9,806 nt of DNA from JANYCD01 sp043738625 (GTDB taxonomy: Bacteria > Pseudomonadota > Gammaproteobacteria > Burkholderiales > Rhodocyclaceae): assembly GCA_043738625.1 (NCBI GenBank), contig JAYUFR010000275.1:1-9806 (forward strand). The letters run 5' to 3'. Positions 1 through 6,701 of the stretch are shown here, one piece after another (the first letter of the stretch is position 1; every line of letters starts with the position of its first letter). A program made the position numbers and the translations under genes. The notes below the pieces were generated by a model that saw only the letters and a list, made by a program, of their open reading frames with translations, did no database searches and was not told the DNA's origin.

Positions 1-41
1 CCCATGGCGCTCCAGGCCTGGCTTAACAAGGTCATGAACAT
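1..41 (-). CDS. FtsX/MacB-type ABC transporter permease, first codons only (partial)
   Basis: Only the N-terminus lies in the window. It begins M-F-M-T-L-L-S-Q-A-W-S-A-M and runs off the left edge. The start at 41 shares one base with the stop of the ATPase gene (TAATG). A GAGG lies about 10 bases upstream of this ATG, which favours it over the in-frame ATG at 35. The identity as permease is inferred from its place directly after a MacB-type ATPase and a MacA adaptor, and from an amphipathic start resembling that of FtsX/MacB permeases. Too little sequence is present to test this by homology. The expected protein would have four membrane helices and a large periplasmic domain, and would complete the tripartite exporter. 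Confidence 0.6.
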   Translation of the reverse strand, partial: MFMTLLSQAWSAM

Positions 42-751
42 TACGGTATGTCCTCGTGGACATGGTCGCCGTCATGCACGATGCGACCATCGCGGAAACG
101 CACCAGCCGCCTGGCGTGGGTGGCGATATCGGGCTCGTGGGTGACCAGCACGATGGTGATGCCTTCGCGGTTCAACGCCTCGAACACGGCCATGATTTCT
201 TCGCTGGTCTGGCTGTCGAGATTACCGGTGGGCTCGTCGGCCAGAATCAGCGGCGGCCGGTTCACCAAGGCGCGCGCAATCGCCACGCGTTGCTGCTGAC
301 CACCGGAGATGCGATTGGGCAACGACCGGGCATAGGTGCCGAGTCCGACTTTTTCCAGTTGCTGACGCGCTCTTTCGCGGCGCTCGCTTTTTTCGATACG
401 GCTATAGACCAAAGGCAGAGCCACATTGTCTTCAAGGCTGATACGCGGCAGCAGGTTGAAGCCCTGAAACACGAAACCAATGGTGCGATTGCGTACATTG
501 GCGAGTTGATCGCCGGACAGGGTGGCGACGCTGTTGCCATCGAGGATGTATTCGCCGCTGCTCGGTTTGTCGAGACAGCCGAGGATATTCATGAAAGTCG
601 ACTTGCCGGAACCGGATGGCCCCATGATGGCCACGAACTCGCCCGGCGCGATGTCGAGATCGACATCCTTCAGTACCGGAAAAGGTCCGGCGGGCGTGTC
701 GTAGGCCTTGTAAAGACCGGCGACACGAATCAGTGGCTGCGTTGCCGACAT
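41..751 (-). CDS. MacB/LolD-type ABC transporter ATP-binding protein
   Basis: This is the cytoplasmic nucleotide-binding subunit of a MacAB-type exporter. It is 236 aa, the usual length for a stand-alone LolD/MacB-class ATPase. In order it shows the Walker A motif GPSGSGKST (about 44-52), the Q-loop in FVFQGFNLLP (Q96), the signature ISGGQQQR (148-155), Walker B LILADEPT (168-175) with a D-loop GNLD, and the switch histidine in VTHEP (H205). All catalytic residues are present, so it should be active. I chose the ATG at 751, which overlaps the macA stop as TGATG. A TTG three bases upstream could add one residue. ATP hydrolysis in this family powers a mechanotransmission cycle through the permease to MacA and TolC, not transport across the inner membrane. 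The exported substrate cannot be told from the sequence. In many bacteria this domain is fused to the permease; here it is a separate gene. Confidence 0.93.
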   Translation of the reverse strand: MSATQPLIRVAGLYKAYDTPAGPFPVLKDVDLDIAPGEFVAIMGPSGSGKSTFMNILGCLDKPSSGEYILDGNSVATLSGDQLANVRNRTIGFVFQGFNLLPRISLEDNVALPLVYSRIEKSERRERARQQLEKVGLGTYARSLPNRISGGQQQRVAIARALVNRPPLILADEPTGNLDSQTSEEIMAVFEALNREGITIVLVTHEPDIATHARRLVRFRDGRIVHDGDHVHEDIP

Positions 752-1920
752 CAAAACATCCGCATGCGCACGCCGTTGGGCGACGCTGTGGTGTCCGGCG
801 GCGCCTGGTTTTCGCCGATGATCACCTTGTCGCCGGGCTTGAGTTCGCCGGCAAGAATTTCCGTATTGCGGTTGTCGGTGATGCCGAGAGTGACGACAAC
901 CGGTTTCAGTTTTTCGCCGTCCAGTACGTAGACAGTTCCCGACGCGGCATCGCGTTTCTTTTTCTGCTTGTCTGCGGCCCTGACCGGGGGCAGGTCGGCT
1001 GGTTTGAAGCGCAGCGCGGCATTCGGAACCAGCAGCGTCTCCTTGCTCTGGGCGACGACGATATTCACATAGGCCGTCATGCCCGGCAACAGAGTTTGAT
1101 CGGGGTTGTTAACTTCAACTACCACGTCATAGGTCACGACATTCTGCGTCGTGGTCGGATTGAGACGAAGTTGCCGCACGCTACCGTGAAACGCCCGGTT
1201 GGGAAACGCATCCACATTGAAGCGCGCCGGCTGGCCAACCTTGATGGCACCGATATCCGCTTCGGCAAAGCTGGAGTCGATCTGCATCTTGGAAAGATCC
1301 TGGGCAATCTTGAACAGTGTCGGCGTCTGGAAGCTCGCGGCCACGGTCTGGCCAACATCCACTTCGCGATCCACCACCACACCGGAAACCGGCGAACGAA
1401 TAATGGAATAGCCGAGGTTGGCGCGATCCTTCTGCAACTGGGCCTGCACCTGTTCGACCTGTGCCTGGGCCGACTTGCGCACCTGGAGGGCGGTGTCCAG
1501 ATCCTGGGCCGAGACATATTCCTGGACGAAAAGACTTTTGGTTCGTTTTTCATTCGCCAGCGCCAAATCCATCGATGCCTTGGCGTTCTTCAGGCTCGCT
1601 TCGTCCTGCCCGACCTGGGAAGAGAGCACCGTGTCGTCCAGCTCCAATAGCACTTGCCCCCTTTCGACATGATCATTGAAGTCCACGTGCAGCTTTTTCA
1701 CCGTACCCGAAACCTGGGTACCGACATTCACCAGGATCACCGGATTGAGGGTGCCGTTGGCAGCCACGCTTTGGGTCACATCGCCCTTTTCGACAGCCTG
1801 CATTTTGTAGCGCTGCTCGGGCGGAACGATTGTGGACTTTGCATACCAGACATAGGCGCCGCCACCAATCAGGATGACAATAAAGGCGTAAAGCCAAGGG
1901 CGTTTGAGGGGAAACTTCAT
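751..1920 (-). CDS. macA: MacA-like periplasmic adaptor (membrane fusion protein) of ABC exporter
   Basis: This adaptor joins the inner-membrane ABC transporter to the outer-membrane channel. It is 389 aa. It has an N-terminal signal-anchor (roughly residues 9-26, after a Lys/Arg-containing start), then split lipoyl-like halves (about 62-98 and 170-210, the second with RSPVSGVVVDREVDVGQTV). Between them is a coiled-coil hairpin rich in Ala, Gln and Lys (about 99-168). A beta-barrel (about 212-290) and a membrane-proximal domain (about 293-370) follow. The NLGYSIIRSPVSG and LFKIAQDLSKMQI stretches are typical of MacA. A charged loop DKQKKKRD near 317 looks disordered. The ATG at 1920 overlaps the upstream stop as ATGA and has a strong ribosome site (GGAAGGA, about 8 bases upstream), so it should be translated well on its own. 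The gene name is by family; the substrate is unknown (macrolides, lipopeptides, siderophores and toxins are known for relatives). Confidence 0.9.
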   Translation of the reverse strand: MKFPLKRPWLYAFIVILIGGGAYVWYAKSTIVPPEQRYKMQAVEKGDVTQSVAANGTLNPVILVNVGTQVSGTVKKLHVDFNDHVERGQVLLELDDTVLSSQVGQDEASLKNAKASMDLALANEKRTKSLFVQEYVSAQDLDTALQVRKSAQAQVEQVQAQLQKDRANLGYSIIRSPVSGVVVDREVDVGQTVAASFQTPTLFKIAQDLSKMQIDSSFAEADIGAIKVGQPARFNVDAFPNRAFHGSVRQLRLNPTTTQNVVTYDVVVEVNNPDQTLLPGMTAYVNIVVAQSKETLLVPNAALRFKPADLPPVRAADKQKKKRDAASGTVYVLDGEKLKPVVVTLGITDNRNTEILAGELKPGDKVIIGENQAPPDTTASPNGVRMRMF

Positions 1921-3320
1921 GGGGCTGATCCTTCCTGCAAAGTATTGCGCTCCAGCGTGCCCATGCTCCGGGCCAGTGCGGTACGTGCCACGTTCCAGCT
2001 GTAGAGTGACTGCACCCGCTGCTGGCGCGCCGAAGCCAGGGCACTTTGGGCATTGAGTACATCAAGGATGCTGCCGACACCGGCTTTGTAGCGCCCACTC
2101 GCAACCCGCTGCGACTGTTCGGCGCTGCTCAACAAATCCACCGTGGCGCGCACGGTTTGAGTGGCGGTGATGAGTGATTGATAAGTGTTCCACACATCCA
2201 GCGCCACTTGCAGCCGCAACTGTTCTGTCTGCGCCGCCTGAATTTCGGCCTGTGCCTGCGCCGCGCGAATTTTGTAGTGGGTATTGAAACCGGAAAACAA
2301 GGGGATGTTGAGTGTCACCCCGATGGAAGAAGTCTTCGCCTCCGCCAATCCTTGCGTATGCTGATCCGATGTGTTGATGCCTAGCGACAGAGTCGGCCGC
2401 CCTGTGGCCTTGACCACATCGACATTGGCCGCTGCAGCGCGCACCTGCGCTTCTGCCGCCTTCAAGTCGGGCCGGCGTTGTCTGGCTTGTTCCACCAGCG
2501 AATCGACGTTTTGTTCAAAGCGGTCGGGTGGATTGGTCTGGTTTGCCACTTCAATCAGCACCGTGCGATTTGCGTCACGCCCGATGACATTGGCCAACGC
2601 GCCCTGGGCATTCTTGACATCGCCCTCGGCCTTGATGCGATTCAGCAGCCCTTGTGACCATGCAGTCTGCGCCTGAAGTTTGTCGGCAGACGTTGCCACC
2701 CCGGCTTTGTAGCGTGCATCAGCTGCTTTGAAACTTTCCAGAAAAGCCTTTTCTGACTCTTTCGCCGCGTCCAGCGCCGCTTGCGTCGCAAGGACCTGAT
2801 AGTAATTCTGGACTGCGGCAAGAAATACTGATTGAATCGTCGCATCCTGCGTCGCGTTGGCCGCCGCCTGCAACGCCTGCGCACTTTCCAGCGCGGCCGC
2901 CCGTCCGCCAAAATCAAACAGGAGCAGCGAAACCGAAGCGCCGAGTTCGCGTTGGTCGAGATTGATACCGTTGCTGCGCACGCGACCGGACGCAGCATTT
3001 GCGCTGATTGAGGGTAAATAGGCCGACTTGGCGACGCCAACCTGCGCTGCCTGTACGCGCGCGCTGGCCCAGACTTCGCGCGTTTGCGGATTCGCGCAAA
3101 GCGCCGCGTCGACCACTGCCGCCAACGAAAGCGACATACCTGTAGATGCCGGTCGGCAAGGTTGAAAATCGCTTTCCCCGTTCTGCGTAAAACCAGGTGG
3201 TGGTGGTAGCGAAGACTCGGTATCGAAAGGATCGATGGAGGCATCGGCCAGACCGGGCAGAACTGCGACCAGCAACGCCGCAAGTGCGAATGTCTTTAAA
3301 ATATGGGCGGGCATGAGCAT
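1917..3320 (-). CDS. TolC-family outer-membrane efflux channel, first gene of the exporter operon
   Basis: This is the outer-membrane factor that completes the MacA/ABC exporter. From the chosen ATG at 3320 it is 467 aa, normal for TolC homologues. Residues 1-27 form a clear signal peptide (hydrophobic AALLVAVLPG, cleavage probably after ADA). A short Pro-rich linker (SLPPPPGF) follows. Two outer-membrane-efflux repeats come next, rich in Ala, Gln and Asn with long helices, each with the NP/YLP or DVLNAQSAL-type signatures expected (ALCANPQTREVWASAR; YKAGVGSILDVLNAQSALA near the end). Two cysteines near the mature N-terminus (C55, C75) may form a disulfide. The frame stays open back to 3452, but that start would lack a signal peptide at the N-terminus and would overlap the divergent HIT gene. 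A GGA about 7 bases before 3320 supports the chosen start. The cargo cannot be deduced. Confidence 0.9.
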   Translation of the reverse strand: MLMPAHILKTFALAALLVAVLPGLADASIDPFDTESSLPPPPGFTQNGESDFQPCRPASTGMSLSLAAVVDAALCANPQTREVWASARVQAAQVGVAKSAYLPSISANAASGRVRSNGINLDQRELGASVSLLLFDFGGRAAALESAQALQAAANATQDATIQSVFLAAVQNYYQVLATQAALDAAKESEKAFLESFKAADARYKAGVATSADKLQAQTAWSQGLLNRIKAEGDVKNAQGALANVIGRDANRTVLIEVANQTNPPDRFEQNVDSLVEQARQRRPDLKAAEAQVRAAAANVDVVKATGRPTLSLGINTSDQHTQGLAEAKTSSIGVTLNIPLFSGFNTHYKIRAAQAQAEIQAAQTEQLRLQVALDVWNTYQSLITATQTVRATVDLLSSAEQSQRVASGRYKAGVGSILDVLNAQSALASARQQRVQSLYSWNVARTALARSMGTLERNTLQEGSAP

Positions 3321-3433
3321 CAGTTTATCCAGCAATCGGTTACCTACCCGTATGGAATTGTTTCTAAAGGTAATCGGTTGCAATCTGCCCCGGCATGGCG
3401 AGTACAGTCGCCGGACATACAAACGGAACCTCA
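3321..3433. promoter_or_regulatory. Divergent intergenic region between exporter operon and HIT/ubi operon, with repeated AATCGGTT
   Basis: This 113-base gap must hold the promoters of both divergent operons unless transcripts enter from further away. The octamer AATCGGTT occurs at 3334-3341 and again at 3372-3379, 38 bases apart. Because the unit is close to its own reverse complement, the longer arms AATCGGTTACC (3334-3344) and GGTAATCGGTT (3369-3379) also form an imperfect inverted repeat, 9 of 11 positions matching. TTGCAA/TTGTTT hexamers that could serve as -35 boxes are present, but I do not see a convincing -35/-10 pair at proper spacing on either strand. Any role as an operator is inference. 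Confidence 0.4.
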
Positions 3434-3904
3434 ATGAATATCGCTCAGACAATCGATTGCGAGTTATGCCAACACTCAGGCGGCGAGGTCGTTTGGGACG
3501 ACCGTCATTGCCGCGTTGTGCTCGTCGTCGGCCAGGAAGGCGATGCCTTTCCCGGGGTTTGCCGCGTGATCTGGCGCGAGCATGTACGGGAAATGGGTGA
3601 TTTGCTTCCCCGGCAGCGCGAGCACATAATGAAAATCGTTTTCCTCACCGAGATGGCCTTGCGCCGCCTGATGCGCCCGGACAAAATCAATCTTGCCAGC
3701 CTCGGCAACATGACGCCGCATTTGCATTGGCATGTGATTCCACGATGGCAGGATGACAGCCATTTCCCTGCGCCTATCTGGGCTACGGCACGCCGCGAGG
3801 TGCCACAGCGGGTTCGGCCGGAACGTGATGCAGTGCACGCAGCAATGAGCGCTGCACTGATAGAGTTTTTTGGCGCCAACTCATCCCTCGTACCCCCACT
3901 ATGA
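3434..3904 (+). CDS. HIT-family (histidine triad) nucleotide hydrolase/transferase
   Basis: This is a 156-aa cytosolic HIT-superfamily protein. The active-site triad HLHWHVI sits at residues 96-102 (H96, H98, H100), preceded by LASLGNMTP. An N-terminal CELC pair (C9, C12) together with H50 in WREHVREM resembles the zinc-binding residues of some HIT proteins. HIT enzymes cleave or transfer NMP groups through a His-nucleotide intermediate, acting on dinucleoside polyphosphates, AMP-lysine or similar substrates. The exact substrate of this bacterial subgroup is not established to my knowledge. The ATG at 3434 has a GGA about 6 bases upstream and gives the MNIAQTIDCELC start; the frame is open from 3395 but lacks support there. 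Its stop overlaps the next gene's start as ATGA. It is the first gene of the run leading to ubiE. Confidence 0.9.
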   Translation: MNIAQTIDCELCQHSGGEVVWDDRHCRVVLVVGQEGDAFPGVCRVIWREHVREMGDLLPRQREHIMKIVFLTEMALRRLMRPDKINLASLGNMTPHLHWHVIPRWQDDSHFPAPIWATARREVPQRVRPERDAVHAAMSAALIEFFGANSSLVPPL

Positions 3905-5511
3905 ATTTTGATCTTCCCGACCTGGATTCGGCTGAACCGCCCGTATTCAAGACAGTTGCCGCATGCAACATCTGGATCGCTGCGCTTCCGGTCAACAGTT
4001 TTGGGCAAGTCCATACCGAGTTGCTCAAGCAAATCGATCTGCTGACCTGCGCCCAGCTTGACCCACAAGAACGTCTTGCGATACTCGACGCGCTGTGGGT
4101 ACCAATCAAATCAGTGCAGAATCACAATGCACAACGCTTTGCCGCAAAGCCCGTGCCGTTGGATATGGCTGGGCAGACCGCATTCAAGACGGGCGGCGCC
4201 ATGTGGCATGCGCTCTCTCAATGTCATCTGCGTGCAGTCGCCGATAGTTTGCAATCCCAGACAACTCTGGCGACTGCGCTACAGCGCGTGTTCGAAATTC
4301 TGCTGCAACAGCAATTTGATTATGCCCGCGCCCGGCAGCCGCTGGCGCCGATGCATTGGTCACGTTTGCATGAGTTGCTGGCGCTGGCAGAACAGCACGG
4401 CACGATTATGATCAGCGTAGATGACACAACCCGCTATGGCGCGACAAAGGTCACTCCGCTGGCGCCCTATGCCGCCGCAATGTTGTTTCAGGCAGCCGGG
4501 CCTTATGGACTCCGGTTGCCCCAGATCACCTGGACAGAACGCTGGGCGCGACGCTGGGGTTCCAAGCTTGTGCTGCTCACGGTTCCACCCGCAGAACTGA
4601 AAGCTGTTCCGCTATGCGTTGACCTTGTGTCAGACCAGGCGGCCAGTTATCGCCCTGCGACAGGGACCGGCGCCCGATTTCTGGATACCGCAGAACTGCG
4701 CAAGAGCATTCTTTCGCGTCAGACGCTGCTTGATCAAAACACGCCACCTGAAACGCTGAACCTTGGCAGCGATTGCACCCAGCCAGAGTGCGGGGAACTG
4801 CTCAAGAAGCTCTATCAGGCGTGGTGTCAGGGCGGAATTCCTCGCCACCTGGAACGAAAACCGGGCGTGCCGGGCGGAAAGCTGATATCCAATGTTGCGT
4901 CGATTTTCGACGAACTGTCTGGCGGCATGTCGCTCGCGGCTCCGGTGACTTTAACCAGCACGGATATACGCAAGCAGCGTGAAGCAATGGCGATCTTTGG
5001 TTCAACCCGCGGACTGAAAATTGGCGTGCCGGAAAAAGCCCCGAACCCGCATATTGAGCGTGGCTGGACCGTGTTTGATGAGAATGTCTCCGGCTTTCGA
5101 CTGGAGCGACCCCTGGCCCAAGGCGGTGCCCAACTGACACTTGGCCAGCTGGTTGCAATCCAGCCGGCGGGCATGAAAGGTTTCATGCTCGCTTCGGTTT
5201 GCTGGATCAGCGCTGGATTCGAAGACAAGCTGCAGGTCGGGGTGACACTGCTGCCGGCGCCGGCCTCTGCCATTGCTTTCAAGGCAGCCGGCCTCAACGC
5301 TGCGAAAGAACCGATGCAGCCAGGGTTTCTGTTGCCGGCTGTAGCACCTACCAAGGAACCACCCAGCGTGATTTTGCCTCCGGGCCGCTTTCGTGCTGGC
5401 CGCACGGTCGAGTTTGAGGATGGTGTGGGCCATTACCAAATCCGTCTGGCGCGATTGCTGGAGCACGGTGAAGATTACGACAGAGCCAGCTTTGAGCAAG
5501 CCGCGCGGTAA
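3901..5511 (+). CDS. Large uncharacterised protein with C-terminal PilZ-like region (possible c-di-GMP effector)
   Basis: This is a 536-aa, apparently soluble protein with no signal peptide or membrane helix. Its N-terminus (about 16-75, FKTVAACNIWIAALPV... then helical LDPQERLAILDALWVPI) resembles the start of the FimW-like c-di-GMP receptor proteins as I remember them. This was recalled, not searched. The middle (about 100-345) is helical with an interspersed beta segment and no enzymatic motif that I recognise. Residues about 387-452 look like a degenerate PilZ fold: an aromatic-led strand RGWTVFDENVSGFRL, where D393-x-N395-x-x-G398 takes the place of the canonical D/N-x-S-x-x-G, then LGQLVAIQ and a strand ending QVGVTLL. 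An RxxxR motif at normal distance is not evident. The C-terminus (about 488-525) adds another beta-rich piece. It is translationally coupled to the HIT gene (ATGA) and has no own ribosome site that I can see. Ligand binding is uncertain. Confidence 0.65.
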   Translation: MNFDLPDLDSAEPPVFKTVAACNIWIAALPVNSFGQVHTELLKQIDLLTCAQLDPQERLAILDALWVPIKSVQNHNAQRFAAKPVPLDMAGQTAFKTGGAMWHALSQCHLRAVADSLQSQTTLATALQRVFEILLQQQFDYARARQPLAPMHWSRLHELLALAEQHGTIMISVDDTTRYGATKVTPLAPYAAAMLFQAAGPYGLRLPQITWTERWARRWGSKLVLLTVPPAELKAVPLCVDLVSDQAASYRPATGTGARFLDTAELRKSILSRQTLLDQNTPPETLNLGSDCTQPECGELLKKLYQAWCQGGIPRHLERKPGVPGGKLISNVASIFDELSGGMSLAAPVTLTSTDIRKQREAMAIFGSTRGLKIGVPEKAPNPHIERGWTVFDENVSGFRLERPLAQGGAQLTLGQLVAIQPAGMKGFMLASVCWISAGFEDKLQVGVTLLPAPASAIAFKAAGLNAAKEPMQPGFLLPAVAPTKEPPSVILPPGRFRAGRTVEFEDGVGHYQIRLARLLEHGEDYDRASFEQAAR

Positions 5512-5543
5512 ACTAGGCTCTTCCTTCTTTTCATCCGCATGCC

Positions 5544-5960
5544 ATGGCAGGACTCAGTCCCGATGCACCGATTCCCACCGAGATCAAGCTTCATCAAAAG
5601 TCGCGGGTGATGGAAATTACATTCTCCGATGGCGCTTGGTTCAAGCTGCCCTATGAATTGCTCCGTGTGTTCAGTCCCTCGGCAGAAGTACGCGGCCACT
5701 CGGCGGGACAGGAGGTCTTGCAAACCGGTAAACGGAATGTCGACATCAGCGCCGTTGAGCCGGTTGGCAACTACGGGGTCAAACCGGTATTTTCCGACGG
5801 TCATGACACGGGACTTTACTCGTGGGACATGCTCTACAACCTTGGCGTCCGTCAGGACAGTTTGTGGCAGGAATATCTGAGCCGTCTCGAAGCGGCCAAT
5901 GCCAATCGCGATGACGATACGACGCCCAAGCAAACCACACACGGCCACGGACACCACTGA
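5544..5960 (+). CDS. DUF971 / gamma-butyrobetaine hydroxylase-like N-terminal domain protein
   Basis: This 138-aa cytosolic protein consists of one DUF971 domain. It shows PTEIKLHQKSRVMEITFSDG (12-30), LPYELLRVFSPSAEVRGH (35-52), VGNYGVKPVFSDGHDTGLYSW (74-94) and LWQEYL (107-112), all of which match the family pattern. The same domain forms the zinc-binding N-terminal part of eukaryotic gamma-butyrobetaine and trimethyllysine hydroxylases. The bacterial stand-alone form has no firmly assigned function that I know of, though a role around Fe-S proteins or metals has been suggested. The tail ends in HGHGHH, a possible metal-binding extension. The ATG at 5544 fits the family N-terminus but lacks a recognisable Shine-Dalgarno. 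It lies 32 bases after the PilZ-like gene and one base before ubiE, so it is probably part of the same transcript. Confidence 0.88.
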   Translation: MAGLSPDAPIPTEIKLHQKSRVMEITFSDGAWFKLPYELLRVFSPSAEVRGHSAGQEVLQTGKRNVDISAVEPVGNYGVKPVFSDGHDTGLYSWDMLYNLGVRQDSLWQEYLSRLEAANANRDDDTTPKQTTHGHGHH

Positions 5961-5961
5961 T

Positions 5962-6690
5962 ATGAGTACTCACTTCGGTTTCAAGCAAGTCGAGGAGGAA
6001 GAAAAGGCGCAGCACGTCGCCAGCGTGTTTTCATCGGTCGCACGCAATTACGACATCATGAACGACTTGATGTCAGCCGGCCTGCACCGGCTGTGGAAAC
6101 GCTTTGCCATTGCACTTTCCGGCGTGCGGCCCGGCAGCAGAGTCCTCGACGTGGCCGGTGGCACTGCTGATCTCGCGCGCGCCTTTGCGCGAAAGGCAGG
6201 ATCGAATGGCGAGGTCTGGCTCACCGACATCAACAATGACATGCTCGCGGTGGGTCGTGATCGGCTGATGGATGACGGCATCATCGCTCCGATTGCACAA
6301 TGCGACGCCGAGAAGCTGCCGTTTCCGGATGATTATTTCGATTGCGTGTCGGTTGCGTTCGGTCTGCGCAACATGACGCACAAGGAACAAGCCCTGGCCG
6401 AAATGCGCCGCGTGCTAAAGCCCGGCGGATGCCTGCTGGTGCTTGAATTCTCCAAGGTGTGGCAGCCGCTTGCTCAAGCCTATGATTTCTACTCGTTCAA
6501 GGTGCTGCCGTGGCTGGGTGAGAAAGTGGCCAATGACGGCATCAGTTATCAATACCTCGCCGAGTCAATTCGCATGCACCCGGACCAGGAAATGCTGAAG
6601 ACCATGATTGAACAAGCTGGCTTGGAGCGAGTCGAATACTTCAATCTCACAGCGGGCATTGTCGCCCTCCATCGCGCTTACAAATTTTGA
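5962..6690 (+). CDS. ubiE: UbiE: demethylubiquinone/demethylmenaquinone C-methyltransferase
   Basis: UbiE is a cytosolic, membrane-associated SAM-dependent enzyme. It methylates the benzoquinol ring in ubiquinone synthesis and demethylmenaquinol in menaquinone synthesis. The protein is 242 aa, close to the family norm. It carries the first UbiE signature YDIMNDLMSAGLHRLWK (30-46), SAM motif I VLDVAGGTADLA (61-72), the acidic ribose-binding residue in TDINNDML (D89), CDAEKLPFPDDYFDCVSVAFGLRN (114-137), and post-motif RVLKPGG (150-156). The second signature runs from DGISYQYLAESIRMHP to the C-terminal NLTAGIVALHRAYKF. Motif I has Ala in place of the usual second Gly (GGTAD rather than GGTGD). 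The ATG at 5962, one base after the DUF971 stop, is chosen because the frame upstream has no family similarity. Its ribosome site is weak, so coupling is likely. Confidence 0.96.
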   Translation: MSTHFGFKQVEEEEKAQHVASVFSSVARNYDIMNDLMSAGLHRLWKRFAIALSGVRPGSRVLDVAGGTADLARAFARKAGSNGEVWLTDINNDMLAVGRDRLMDDGIIAPIAQCDAEKLPFPDDYFDCVSVAFGLRNMTHKEQALAEMRRVLKPGGCLLVLEFSKVWQPLAQAYDFYSFKVLPWLGEKVANDGISYQYLAESIRMHPDQEMLKTMIEQAGLERVEYFNLTAGIVALHRAYKF

Positions 6691-6701
6691 ACAACAAACC
6701 T

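Noticed and set aside
56..931. Long plus-strand open frame (291 codons) antisense to the ABC ATPase and the end of macA
   Set aside because: It lies opposite two genes with clear family motifs, shows no recognisable domain, and crosses their junction. It is a shadow of GC-rich coding sequence.
733..1650. Long plus-strand open frame (305 codons) antisense to macA
   Set aside because: Its translation is low-complexity His/Arg/Gly-rich with no family resemblance, and the opposite strand encodes a well-formed MacA.
3395..3433. Earlier in-frame start for the HIT protein at 3395
   Set aside because: The extra 13 residues match nothing in the family, while the ATG at 3434 has a GGA at good spacing.
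3321..3452. Upstream extension of the TolC-type gene to an ATG at 3452
   Set aside because: It would place 44 Arg-rich residues before a perfect signal peptide and overlap the divergent HIT gene's start.
6687..6701. TTG start for the Tim44-like protein overlapping the ubiE stop
   Set aside because: It has no ribosome site and only adds five residues before a normal signal peptide that starts MKR.
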